A stretch of DNA of 64,000 nt from Rhizophagus clarus (GCA_015698045.1 BLAL01000012.1:1922001-1986000), one strand, 5' to 3'. Positions 35,351 through 47,226 are shown, counted from the first letter of the stretch. A program made the numbers and translations. The notes: generated by a model not told the origin, from the letters alone.

Positions 35351-37550
35351 ATGTCCAAGTTAGATAGAGATGTTCTTTATTGGATATTCGAAAAATTATA
35401 AGTTGATAAAAGACCCTTCTTTCATGTCTTTCAGTTAATAGGACTTGATGTGAATGAAATAATTATTGGAAAGATCCTTGAAAACGTTTATGTAAATGGA
35501 AAAGTGCATTATTATTAAATATTATAATTTCGCATTTATCGGATGAATCAAGAACGAATATAAGTAGTAGATTTTTGAAAAATTACAAAAAACCTTTATT
35601 TGATTTTATAAGAATTTAAATTTAAGTGAATTAGAAATAGGCATGAAAATTGCAATAGATTTTAGATTACGAGACGATGATAATTTTTTAATCTATAAAA
35701 GAGAAATGTATAATCTTTTTATTAATAATGAAACAAATTTTACACAACTTTATTTACCTCAAAGGTTTAGTCATCAAGTGCAGCTTATTCCCGGAGCGAA
35801 AGAATGTCTTTCGGAAATGGAATTCCTTATAGGGATTGGAACCGGTTAAGGTTAACAGGTTAAGATGATCCAAAAAACGGTTAACTCAACCGGTTAAATA
35901 TGAAGATTGCTATATATTTATAATTTTTAATTGAGAACTTCCGATATTCCTATATCAGCTCAACTAAAAATAAATTGATTGAAACCTTTTGCTCAATTTT
36001 TTTTACGAAATTTTTTTTTCAAAATATTTTTTTTTTATTTTTTACACAATATGGATGATAATTATTCAGAAATCAGAATATCATGACTATAGAGACATTG
36101 ATGAATCTCAATCCGGGTCATCAAGACAACAATCTATTGTACCTTCCACAGGTTTGTAGATTCGGAATTGTTACCTGGCAGTCAACAGCAGCAAGTAAAA
36201 AAACTAAAATCTCCTAAGTCTGAAAAAAGCAAAAAAGCTTTATATGGAAATATTTTAAAAAAATTTGTAATGAAAAAGTACAATGTATAATGCCAATAAT
36301 TAAAAATGAGAAAAAAGAACAATGTAATGTAACTTACGAGTATATCAAATATGAAATACCACTTAAATACAGCTCACAATACAACTGAAGGAGACGAAGA
36401 AAAAGAGGTAATTTATGATTTTTTTCAAATAATATATGTTAAAAAAAAAATAGAAAATTAAACTTGTATTTATTAATAGGAACAATTGGTGCAACAAATA
36501 ACAATTGATACAATGTTTGGCAAGACAAAATCTCATGGGAAATCATATCCGCCATAAGTTAAATATTCAAATGAGTAAAATAAAAAAGCTTTTAAACACG
36601 TTAAACGCAAAACATATATCTTAACCGCATCATAAAGTTAAGGTTTTTTTGGACGGTTCCAATCCCTAACTCCGTGATGATATAAATGAGAAAATCTTAA
36701 TTGAATTATCGGAGATATGTAAATCGATCAAAAAATTGGAACTTTCTGTTACAACAAATAATAATGACGATATTATTAGATTAATTGATGCAACAAAAAA
36801 TTTAAAAGCAGTATATTTTGAATATGATAATATTAATGAATCATTTTGCAAAAGGCTTGAAAATTCATTAATTAAACATGGTAAGAATATAGAATGCATT
36901 AAGTTACTACGTCAGCCAATAACAAATATTCTTCATATTTTAGGGATGTGGTTGGATTATTTATTTTAAAGTGGGTGATGTAGATCATGACATATCATGG
37001 AATCAACTAGCAGTCATATCTTCCTATTTTACAAATTTTGAATGCTAGAAATGTTCTAATAGATGTTTTAACAAGTCTAATTGAAAAAACGAATGGGCAT
37101 CTTAATGAAATAAAAGTGGATATTGTAAATCATGATGATATATATAAACAACAAAAAGCTCATACAAGCAATTTATCAAAATTGTCCTAATCTCAAATAC
37201 CTTGAACAATAATATATCAAAATTTGAAAAATTATTAACTAAATGTAAATATTTAGATGGATTGTTTATTATTATCCATGATACTTATTTGGTTGATTTA
37301 TTCAAAATATTAACTAGGTCATCATCTAGTAGTTTATATAGGTTTAAATTTTATATTCCTGTGGCTCTTAATTCGGAATCTTTAAGATTATATTTTGATA
37401 ATTGGAAAGATAGACATCCAATGCGTTCCAGAGACAATATATGATTCAGCCTATATCGATGTTAATATGATCAACGAATATAAAGAAGAGGGAGTAATTA
37501 AAATATATGATGAAGATACCTATGAAGATTTTGAATGGATTAGAGAATAA
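35351..37550 (+). pseudogene. F-box pseudogene, paralogue of the 25834 gene
   Basis: The sequence follows the intact gene at 25834 from start to end, including the upstream 160 bp and the acidic tail (YEDFEWI). It is dead: after MSKLDRDVLYWIFEKL codon 17 is TAA. Frameshifts recur through the F-box region, at 35860 the frame enters the inserted transposon 35830-36668, and further shifts lie at about 36950, 37030, 37190 and 37430. Intact fragments between them (for example 35643-35829, 36736-36950, 37202-37420) still align with the paralogue. Copying of gene plus promoter, then decay and transposon insertion, is the simplest history. Confidence 0.9.
35830..36668 (+). mobile_element. hAT-type element with BED-finger remnant
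   Basis: Inserted in the F-box pseudogene. The ends are inverted: TAGGGATTGGAACCG at 35830 and its complement ending at 36668. Subterminal ACCGGTTAA words recur near the left end. Flanks ATTCCTTA and ACTCCGTG agree at 5 of 8 positions, as expected of an old 8-bp hAT target duplication. Inside, plus-strand fragments in different frames read NEKVQCIMP and, after a shift, NMKYHLNTAHNTTEGDEEKE: the Cys and His part of a BED zinc finger that stands at the N-terminus of hAT transposases. An intron-like gap follows and then TIDTMFGKTKSHGKS. No catalytic domain remains, so it is an internally deleted copy. Confidence 0.8.
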
Positions 37551-38161
37551 TTCAAATGAATTAGTCATATTAACTTTTTATTTAGCGTTATCGTATAATA
37601 CTGTATTATCCGTTATTGCGACTATTGTAACCAACTAATACGTGTATATGTATTTATTATTCAAATAAAGATGATTCAAGTTCTTTTATAATTGTAACAA
37701 GGAATCATAAATGTTTAGTTCAATTCATTCACTAAATGATAAATGTTCTCGCATATAATATTATGTAACACTATGTAATACGCATATCACGATTAGTGTT
37801 ACATTATTGGTAAATTGTCTGCGGCTAAAATTAGATTATTTATATTTAGTTCATATTTTTAAGGTACTCAAAAAGTCATAAAATGAAATACAATTATGTA
37901 TATTGTGAAAGATGATCTTTATTTAATTCGTAATACAACATAAAATTTCATTGAAGTGTTACCTTAATGCTACAAAATAATTATTCATGATACAGTTATT
38001 GATTATTGACTTATTGAGTTTGGTAAAAGCCTATTAAGATTACTAATTTAAACTTAAATTAGTAATACTAAAAATTTTTTAATAAATTTCACATTCCACA
38101 ATACTTAAAATAATAATAATTTTTTTTTTATAAAAAAAAAAAAAAAAAATTAATAATAATA
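37551..38161. other. intergenic between F-box copies
   Basis: AT-rich. It ends in a T run and A run just before the ATG at 38162, the same kind of leader as at 25834. No other feature seen. Confidence 0.5.
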
Positions 38162-39667
38162 ATGTCAAACCTTAATAAAGATATTTTACTTTATATTTTT
38201 GAAGAATTATTTGAAGATAAAAATTCTTTGTATTCATGCCTAAGAGTTAATAGATTATGGTGTGAAACAGCAGTAACAATTTTATGGAAGGACCCATGGA
38301 TATTTTTGAATAGAACTCTTACTTTAAAAATTCAAAAAAGGGCAAATACATTTTTTAATATTATTTTTTTAAATTTATCTGAGGAATCAAAAAATTTTTT
38401 GATAAGCAAAGGTATTGACATTTTTAAAGATTTATCATTTCAACAAAAACCTTTATTTGATTATATTAGTTTTATTAAATATATTAAAAATCAATTTTGT
38501 TATATGACTATTAATGGTAGTAATATTTATGATATTATTTTTAAGAATAATTATAATGATTCACAAAGATTTTTATTGGAACAAGAAATTTATAAACTTT
38601 TTGTTAGTAAATGTTCTAGAATAAAATATTTGAACCTTACAAATTTTAAACATCAATTACATGAATTTTCTGGATCAGAAAAAAGTCTTGTAGAACTTAA
38701 TGAACTGTATTGTAGAAGTGAAGATAATCCTTCATTATTTTTTGGTTTGGCTCGTATTTGTAAAGTGATTGAATCATTTCATATTTCACATGTTTGTCCA
38801 AACCATGGACTTGCTAAATTAATTGGAATGCAACAAAAATTAAAATATCTTAAAATTAATGAACCAACTTTTATATCAAATGATTATAAGTTATCAAATT
38901 GTGATGTTGGACAAGAATTAATAAAACACGCACATAATCTTACTTATTTATCAATAGAAAGAGATTTAGAATTTTTTAAAATTCTTTTTCCAAAATTAAT
39001 TAATATACAAAAATTAGAATTACAAGGTGACACTTTGACTGGTATAAATTTAGATAAACAATTGGAATTTATTTGTCCTGAACTACAAATTCTTAATTTA
39101 TCTCATATATCTTATTATAATGCTGTAGAGATTATTAAAAGAACTACTGGAAATATTCAAAAAATTTGGTCAGATTCTATGCGTCATGATACATTATTAT
39201 GTAATTCCGGTCATTTTATTCAAAATATATCTCAATTTTGTCCTAATCTTAAATATGTTAGAATTGCTCTAAGTGATCAATATCTTGATAATCTTGAATC
39301 ACTATTAAAAAGTTGTAAATTATTAGAAGGATTATATATTTATAAGGTTAAACATCATTCAGCCTTATTCACTGATTTGTTATTGAATGTATTAATTAGA
39401 GCTGCTCCGAGAACTTTATATAAAATCGGAATTAATTATTGCAATTTTAAAATAACAAATTTGGATTGGTTTTTTAATAGTTGGAAGGGTCGAAAAACAC
39501 TGTATTTATATTCTATTGTTGATAGAGAATCTCATGATTGTGTTTATAATTTAAATTATATTAATGAGATGAAAGATTTGATTGAAAAATTTACTAATGA
39601 AGGTGTAATTAAGAAATTTCAAAATTGTAATTTTAATGATGATGGTGATTTTAAATGGTGTTATTAA
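38162..39667 (+). CDS. F-box protein with leucine-rich-like tail
   Basis: Single-exon gene, 501 residues. The F-box is at residues 1-46 (LNKDILLYIFEELFEDKNSL ... RVNRLWCETAVTILWKDPW), followed by degenerate leucine-rich segments (LQILNLSHI, CPNLKYVRIALSD, CKLLEGLYIY) and the family end NEGVIKKFQN. It is related to the gene at 25834 but clearly more distant than the 35351 pseudogene, and its upstream region is not shared. It would act as a substrate receptor in an SCF ubiquitin ligase; the target is unknown. There is no frame break and the start is fixed by alignment of the F-box. Confidence 0.9.
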   Translation: MSNLNKDILLYIFEELFEDKNSLYSCLRVNRLWCETAVTILWKDPWIFLNRTLTLKIQKRANTFFNIIFLNLSEESKNFLISKGIDIFKDLSFQQKPLFDYISFIKYIKNQFCYMTINGSNIYDIIFKNNYNDSQRFLLEQEIYKLFVSKCSRIKYLNLTNFKHQLHEFSGSEKSLVELNELYCRSEDNPSLFFGLARICKVIESFHISHVCPNHGLAKLIGMQQKLKYLKINEPTFISNDYKLSNCDVGQELIKHAHNLTYLSIERDLEFFKILFPKLINIQKLELQGDTLTGINLDKQLEFICPELQILNLSHISYYNAVEIIKRTTGNIQKIWSDSMRHDTLLCNSGHFIQNISQFCPNLKYVRIALSDQYLDNLESLLKSCKLLEGLYIYKVKHHSALFTDLLLNVLIRAAPRTLYKIGINYCNFKITNLDWFFNSWKGRKTLYLYSIVDRESHDCVYNLNYINEMKDLIEKFTNEGVIKKFQNCNFNDDGDFKWCY

Positions 39668-40578
39668 TCATTATTATTCATTTGTTATAAACTTTTATTT
39701 TGTAATGTTTTTTATTTTAAAAAATAAATATTTTATATTTAACTTTTAGATTATCAAAACCGAAAATGCATTTAAACATAAATGATAAGTTTATTTATTA
39801 CATTTGTGTATTCAATTTATTTCCTCATTCCTGGAGGATATACAAAACGCTGACAAAAACAACTTTGAAAATTCTATTAATATTTAAGGGAGATTAAATT
39901 TGAAAAATTTTGGTACTCTTCCATTATGTCTTTTTATTCATTGATATTTACTAGCAGTAGTCTGATTATTTTCAAAATATCATCTAAATTTGTCATGACA
40001 TATTTTGTTATTACAACATCATTAATTACTATTATGTTATTAAGATATCAAAATGATATTTTGTCAATATATAAATGATATCTTAACAATATCATTAATT
40101 AATAATCTCATTTTAATATTTATTATAAGATATTAACATTTTTCATTAATTGTTTTTATTAATCGTTTATTAATCGCTGATTTGTATTACTGTACTATAA
40201 CATTTTATTATATTACCTTATAGAAATCTAAGAACTAAAGACATTCAAATAAAAATACCGTTAAAAACATTTTTATTTAAAAATGATCAATAAAAAAAAA
40301 TGATTATCGTATAAACAGTGAATTTCCTGATCTGTAAGCATTTCTTCTTGACTAAAACTTCTTCAATAGATATAATCATGGTGACAATATACAGTATATG
40401 GCATTATTCTGATGCTGTGCTCCGCATCTCTCAAAAGGTGATTTTTGTATGAGGCATTTTCTCTTTCTAGTTCCAATTAATTACTATCAACTGATCATCG
40501 TGGGCATGGATTCTCTTACTCTTCTTGCGTCGAATATTCTTTTTAAAAGCGTTTTTTAATCAACCACTTTTTTTAAAA
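39668..40578. other. intergenic with a small palindrome
   Basis: TTAAGATATCA near 40030 and its complement TGATATCTTAA near 40076 flank 25 bp, a possible small hairpin. Otherwise AT-rich and empty. Confidence 0.4.
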
Positions 40579-40854
40579 ATGCCCGACTTCATCGATAATA
40601 ATGAAAATATTCCGCCTCTTATTTTTTGTCCTATGTGTCATGAAGAAATAACTGAATATCAACTACAATGCTACAGCCATATGTGGTCTTGCGGTACAAT
40701 CACATATTTCGCTATAGATCTTGCAAAGCAATTAAAAAATAACTCGAGTTGTCCTCTTTGTCATCGTCCAGTTTTTGATAAAGGTGGCGTTCAATTGGAG
40801 ACAGCTCTAAAGGGACACATTTTTCCAATGATGAATCAAATTCGCTTGCAATAA
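40579..40854 (+). CDS. small Cys/His-rich protein, likely zinc-binding
   Basis: The ATG at 40579 (after an A-rich leader) opens 91 residues: MPDFIDNNENIPP, then CPMCHEEI, CYSHMWSCG and, after 20 residues, SCPLCHRPVFDKGG, ending MNQIRLQ. The C-x2-C, C-x2-H-x3-C, C-x2-C-H spacing suggests a zinc-binding fold like a short RING or zinc ribbon, which would make it a protein- or nucleic-acid-binding module. An upstream in-frame extension to 40525 is possible but begins in T-rich sequence. The protein probably once continued: coding-like sequence in other frames follows to about 41290. The family name is not known to me. Confidence 0.6.
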   Translation: MPDFIDNNENIPPLIFCPMCHEEITEYQLQCYSHMWSCGTITYFAIDLAKQLKNNSSCPLCHRPVFDKGGVQLETALKGHIFPMMNQIRLQ

Positions 40855-41290
40855 AGATGACAACGATAGTTTAGATACGATACTTCCGAACTCTCCAAAG
40901 TTCTTCGGAGAATGCTACAGAAGAACATATGACAGAGAGTATCAATCCAATCAATGATTCCGCACATACTACTGAGAGAGTGACTCCAAATAGTCGCCCG
41001 AAACGCAAGATTTCTAGACAAAGACAAATAAAGCATAAGAAAGCAGACAGAGTACTCCACGAAGTTACCTCTGAACTCCAAGAATAGGAACTGTTCAATG
41101 AAATAAAAGCGGTCGATAATTGTCCTACCCAAACTGATATTTGAAAACAACTTCATGCGTCTATTACAAATGTTGCATTTAATAAAATGAAAGAGAAAAT
41201 TAGCAAAATATACGAGTTTTTTAGTTAGTTCTATTGGTGAAGTCAAGATTCGTCAAATCCGTTCATTTTCTACTGATTCCATAATCCATA
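40855..41290 (+). pseudogene. decayed C-terminal extension of the Cys/His protein
   Basis: Immediately after the stop at 40854, one plus-strand frame reads MTESINPINDSAHTTERVTP then RPKRKISRQRQIKHKKADRV, stops at 41087, and resumes with NEIKAVDNCPTQTDI and KQLHASITNVAFNKMKEK. A basic, coiled C-terminal region seems to have been cut off by stops and small shifts. It is on the same strand and adjacent, so it is likely the lost part of the preceding gene. Confidence 0.45.
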
Positions 41291-42030
41291 TCAAGACTAA
41301 TAAAAGTAGATCGCATCATCAATAACTCACTCGTTGAATACAATATTCGTTCCATTCTGAGTAGCCTAATACACATTATTACATTGTATTTTTTGTTAGT
41401 ATTTCAGTTCTTTGTAAGGAAGCAGCGCCGGAATAAAATAATCGTTTCTTCACGCTGTATTCTTTGGTTTTTATTAGTATAATATCAGTGAACAACGTTT
41501 CCGTGAATAATAATTCAACTACGAAAATTTTACCGCCACATGTGGCATGTACAAAAATATATAATAAAAACTCATCCTGTTATCATATACCGTTTAAGTG
41601 TAAATAAACAAACTATTGATTTTAACGAATGAATTCCATGTTGCTATGGGAAATCCTTAGATTTTACCTGTTGGTGATTTCTCGGATATGCAATTCTTTA
41701 TTTATAAATTTGGATTCATTTGCTAGTTGGCGTATGATCATCAAAAACCTTGATTACTTCTATTCGAATTCTCGTTATTGATGTAAATAATTTTTTTCTG
41801 GAACAATATGATATATTTACTCTATCAGAACATGAAGAATAGTACTATAGAACATCTTGGATTGCGAAGTAGTCCATTCTTCGAAAATAAGAATCGTTAG
41901 TCCACATTAAATAATCAACGTGAAAAAAGCTAATCTACCCGATATGCTTTGTAGCTTAGTTATTGATGATTGGTCAATATTATGTAATAGTCACGCAAAT
42001 GAATGAAGGATGTTCCAATGTACCCAATAG

Positions 42031-42463
42031 CAGTGTTGGGCAATTGGACAATTGTACGTTTTGGACATTTGTCCAAAACTTGTCCAAAACTTGTCCAAAA
42101 CCAAAACCTTTTTTCCATTGGACAGGTTTTGGACAGATCACATGACTAATTATTTAATTCAGGCCAGAATTATGCCTGATTTTGGCCTAATTTTGGCCAA
42201 TAATTAAAATAATATTATAATTAATTAAAATTAAGGTATTTTTTTTGGTATTATTTTGTGATTTTACATTAATTTCTTGTCCATTTAATTCATTAGATAT
42301 TTACTTTCTTTTTTTTTTATTTTTAGTTTAATGAAAATTTAAATTTTTGAATAGTTTTAGACTGTCCAAAACTGTGTCCAAAACTGTGTCCAAAACTGGT
42401 TTTGGACTGTCCAATACTGTCCAATTAAAAAAACCAATTGGACAAGTCCAAAACCCATCATTG
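42031..42463. mobile_element. hAT-like MITE with 8-bp target duplication
   Basis: Flanked by the 8-bp direct repeat CCCAATAG at 42023-42030 and 42464-42471. The ends are inverted: CAGTGTTGGGCAATTGG on the left and, read from the right, CAATGATGGGTTTTGG, both of the C-A-R-T-G form common in hAT elements. Next to each end are opposed arrays built on TTGTCCAAAAC (42066-42098) and GTCCAAAACTGT (42363-42400). The 433-bp element has no coding sequence. The 8-bp duplication and termini make the hAT assignment fairly safe. Confidence 0.85.
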
Positions 42464-42471
42464 CCCAATAG

Positions 42472-45281
42472 GCAATAGCTTGCACGTGCAGAACATAGAG
42501 GACGCGATGTAGCAAATTATAAATTGCAGTTTTAACCAATCAAATTTTATTTATGTCGTTAAGCAAGCCGGATACATAATTTTTTTCCCGATTAACACAA
42601 TAGAAATATTAAACTGTGAGCGCAACCAAATCCCATTCTATCTACCACCAACCTACATTCATATATTTAGTTTATATAAAGTAGCACAAATACATAGTAC
42701 TAAACTATAATACAATAAAAATTATATAGTAAGTAGAGAAGTGATTACTATCATAGCAATCTCAGAAGAAATCCAGGAGTTTACCTAAGAAGAGTAAATA
42801 CTCGTAAAGTTCTTAATTATTTTAGATAAAAATTAGTCACTATCCCTCTGTAAAAGTAAAATTATATAATTGATTAAAAACAAAAGGTATTATAGGTTTC
42901 AATTTTTCAACATTTGTACTACATTTTGAACGTTATTTTCTTTAAATTCCGTTTGGTTTTTAATTTTATTTTAATATTTGGGTTTTGGCTGTCTGGGCTT
43001 GGATATTGGTTAACTTTGTTTTGTTTTATTTTCATTTCTATTTTAATTAAGATTTATATAGGTTCCGATTTTAATTAAACTTTGGATATGGAAATGGGTA
43101 TATACTATATATTTATAATATTCCATTTCGTATTTTTCTTTAATTAAAGGAACATTTTTTAAATTTTTTTCTTTTCTTTTTTTTTTTTTTGCAGGAACGA
43201 ACGACTTAAAGTTAATGTGAGGAAGGTTTTATTTATTTATTTTTTTTTTAATAAAGAACGTTGCTGACATTCTTTTTCTTTCTTTATTTTTATTGGAATA
43301 AGTAGGATTTTCGACCATAACTCCTAAAAGTAATCTAAGATAAATGAAGGAAGGAAAGATTTGTCAATAATTTTAGCATAAGAACGTTAATAATGAAACC
43401 ATAATAAATTTACTGTATTTGCGGAATTAGAATTTGAATTTTAACTGTTTTATTGGATTTGTTTAAAAAAAAGCCATCTTATATAATGCAATTCAAAATC
43501 GTCCGTGTGTGTGAAAGGTGTAATTATAGCGGTCATGCAGATATAATTGTGAGCAGTGCGCAGATTTGCTCAGTAGATTTTGCACCGATTTCAGATATCA
43601 GACTTATAACCGAGTTTAATCGGTTTTGGTTTTAACCGAATTATGGTTCGATAATTCGATTTAACCCTTTAGTTTTTTAAAATATGGACGGAAAACATTT
43701 CACAACAACTGATGGACCGTGGACGAATAAGAGTAGCATTACTTACTGAAAAACCTCCACAGAGACAGAAAGGGTAACTCGTACATGATATAACGTATAC
43801 ACGCTATATAATCAATCTTACGCATACTAAACTTTTTTAACATTTTTTTTTTTATTAAAAAGCATTTAAAACGTTTTTTTAATTAAAACGTATTTTTAAC
43901 GTTTTTTATTAAAACATTTAAAAAACGCTAATTATTAATACGCATTTAAAAAACGTTAAATAACTTTTTAACTTGTTTTTTTTTTTTATCAAATCGTTTC
44001 AAAAAATGTCTAAAAAATAAACATCTAACTTTTTTTTTATTGGAAAGAACTAATAAAAGTTTTTTTAACATTTTTCATTAAGTCAATTTAAAAAACGCTA
44101 CTAAATAAACGTTTTAAAAAGTATATTTTTTTTATACACAATTTAAAGAACCATTTTTACCGAAATATTATTGTTCATAATTATTTTTTCATATAAAAAC
44201 TTTCAGGTTAGCCATTTGCTCTACTGAATGATGAATCTTTAACTAGTATAATAAATCGAGTATTGCCAGTTTTATTATTATATCATATTATGTAAAAGAA
44301 ATCTTTATACTTCTTCGCTAAACATGTTCTTTATTATTTGCCTACATATATATATATTCATATAAAATTAGATTATATAATAAAATAAAATTAAGTTAAA
44401 ATTAATAAATTCCTATTTAATTAACATTATTAATATGTTAATTTGTCCAATAATTATTAATTAATTATATGCGCAATCCAACCAAAATTGCGAACCATAT
44501 AAAATCAATAACTCAATTATTTCTTAATTTAGTGTTAAATCATGATGAGAAAATGCTCAACATGGGTATTAGTATAAGAATTATTAAAGCTAATGTAACT
44601 ACAAGTCTAAAAACTAATGATTAAAAAAAAGTGATTTAATATTCAAATTTTTTTTTATACTATTATAATAATATTGAATTCCGTAATTTTTGAATGAATG
44701 CGACGCATATGCCATCTTCTTTAATTCAATCTCACAAAGAAAACTTCACTGGTGACTTAAAAAATAATTATGTTCTAATCTCATTATCTTCATGATTTGC
44801 GACATCACACTCATTTTTTTAGATAAATATTCAAGATCAAATTCTCAACACATTGCTGACTTCTGAATCCAAGAAACCTACTTTCTAAGGCTTCGATTTG
44901 CTTTTGCTTTGAAGAATTTATCTTTTCACATATAACGATATAAAATCGTTCCATATGTTGTAGGAATTTTCCAATAAATTATGCTTTAATACTGAAAGGA
45001 TTGATCATTTGATTAAAACATACAAATACATTAAATCAGCTTGAATTTTTCTTGTTAATTAAGAAGCCGATTTTCATCCTTTGGATTAATTATATCATCA
45101 AGTGCAAAAATGCTTTGAAGGAGATTATCGTATAACATTCAAAATTAATAGTCCCATATGCATTGGGAGTTTATCGAGTGTTTGTCACCATGTTTTATAA
45201 ATAAAGCAGGACCTGGATTTAAATAAAAAGTTATTAGCAAAAATATTTTAAATAATAAAAAAATAACTAAAGAATTGGTTT
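42472..45281. other. intergenic with ACGTTTTTTA repeats
   Basis: At 43850-44130 the word TTTAAAAAACGYTA and its complement AACGTTTTTTATTAAA recur several times in both orientations, which may be the wreck of a foldback element. No ends can be set. At 43590-43675 several CGGTTT/AACCGA words recall the subterminal part of the hAT element at 35830. No gene is supported in this stretch. Confidence 0.4.
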
Positions 45282-45438
45282 AATACTTACCTTTGGTTGA
45301 TAGATAAATATATAGATGAATTCTATTTAATTGTACAAAAAAAATTAATGCTTGCAAATCCAAAATCAAAAAATCCACCCATATGTAAATCCACCCATAT
45401 ATTAATATCATAAAAATCCAAGTACAATGAAAATAAAT

Positions 45439-46200
45439 GTACCAAATAAAGTTATTAAGGTAAAATGGTACAAAGGAATAATAAGGAATTTATAAAATAG
45501 TAGTTCAGAGCCGGATTGGTTAAAACCGCATGGGATGAACTATCGTTTAAAGATTAACGATTGAACTATTGGGATATTAATAAAGGGTGAGGATTTGATA
45601 ATTTAAATTAGAGATATATAAAAATTATTACAAAAAAAAAATTAAAGTTTATGAAATATGAAAAAAAAAGAGTAAAAAAAAAATTTTATATAAGAAGAGG
45701 ATGGGGAAAAAGAAATAAGAAAGATAAAAATAATAATGTACCAAATAAGTTATTAAGGTAAGAATGGTACAAAGGAATGATAAGGAATTCATAAAAATAG
45801 TTGTTCAGAGCCAGATTGGATAAAACCGCATAGGATGAACTATCGTTTAAAGATTAACAATTGAACTATTGGGATATCAATAAGGATAAGGATTTGATAA
45901 TCTAAATAGGGATATATAAAAAGTTATTACAAAAAAAAAAAATAATTTATGAAATGTGGAAAAAACGAGTAAAGAAATTTTATATAAGAAGAGAGAGGGG
46001 AAGAGAAATAAGAAAAATAAAAAAAGTAATGAAAATGTGCCAAATAAAGCTATTAAGGTAAGAATGGCACAAAGGAACAATAAGGAATTCAAAAAAATAG
46101 TAGTTCAGAGCCAGTTTGGTTAAAACCGCACAGGAAGAACTGTCATTTAAAATCAATGACTAAAAGGTATAAAAAAAGGGTAAGGATTTGAGATATAAAT
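45439..46200 (+). repeat. tandem array of about 300-bp units (copy B)
   Basis: Units begin at 45439, 45737 and 46036 (spacing 298 and 299 bp); the third is partial, exactly as in copy A. The third unit has changed the paired words GTACCA/TGGTAC to GTGCCA/TGGCAC on both sides, which keeps the pairing. Confidence 0.85.
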
Positions 46201-46503
46201 CATGTAAATTAAATTTATATATATGAAAAGGTAATACACCCTATCATATATATAAATAAATGAATCAGCCAAGAAAAAAGGAAGATGTATTAATAAAAAT
46301 AAAAATGAAAGAACAATTTTGTCAGAAAAGCAATAAAATGAAATAAAAAGAAAAAGAAAAGAGAAAAAAATGGTTAAGAATGTAAACAAAATATCACTAT
46401 TCAATTGTGGAAACACAATTGAATAGTGATGAGAAAAGCATTTATTAAGGGGAATTTCAGTTAAAGAAGAATGAATAAAATTGGGGCAAAGATCAAAAGA
46501 CAT
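46153..46503 (-). CDS. possible hydrophobic membrane protein (copy B)
   Basis: 116-residue frame, the counterpart of 30920-31270. Same start (MSFDLCPNF), same length, same stop, and two hydrophobic stretches (LTIFFSFLFLFISFYCF, LFLLIHLPFFLA). Replacements between copies are mostly hydrophobic for hydrophobic (V/I, L/F, I/L). The pair IVET versus IVFP falls at the hairpin loop. There is no signal that proves translation. Confidence 0.3.
   Translation of the reverse strand: MSFDLCPNFIHSSLTEIPLNKCFSHHYSIVFPQLNSDILFTFLTIFFSFLFLFISFYCFSDKIVLSFLFLLIHLPFFLADSFIYIYDRVYYLFIYINLIYMIYISNPYPFFIPFSH
46393..46430. repeat. perfect 17-bp hairpin (copy B)
   Basis: Same stem as 31160-31197, loop GAAA in place of TCTC. 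Confidence 0.9.
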
Positions 46504-47226
46504 TTTAGAAAGTTAGAATTTAGAAAAGTTTTTGTAGAAAGATTTGTAAAAGATTTATTGTAAAAAGTTTTTAAGAAAAAAAAAAAATAAATAAAAGAAA
46601 AGTACATATATTTATAGAATATTGAATCAGGTAATTACATTATAATTTACATTAATTTATTATTACCCATATTTACTTTGTATGAGTCATTTATATTCTT
46701 GTTAGTAAAAATCAGTCAGATAATACTGTAATTGCATATTAACACAGCTTATAATTTTAAAATCAGTTACATATATTTATTTTGTATGAATCATATATTC
46801 TAAAATAAATTTTTAAATGATACTCCATATGATTGATTATTAAACTTTACAATTATCAAGATGATGATAATCATCATTTTGAAAATAAACTCAGCAATAA
46901 TTTTACTACGGCTTATCAAGGTTGATACAAAATTTGATATGAATCATATGATTTACAATAGGAAATTTAGGTTTATTAATTTATCAAAAGTAATATATAA
47001 TTTTTACATAATTGTGTTCACACAAATTCAACACAAATTCAACACAAATTGCACAAATAATAAAATTTGGCCAGAATTAACGATTTTTTACCAAAATTAT
47101 CAACACAAATTGAACACACATTATATGACCTTACAAATAATGTCTGTCACTTGATTTTCCATCTGCAAATCATATCAAGTTACCAATTAACTCTCAATTA
47201 AGGTAAATTAAAAGTGAATTAATGCG

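Noticed and set aside
40836-41246. minus-strand 136-codon frame
   Set aside because: Antisense to plus-strand coding-like sequence; no motif, atypical composition.
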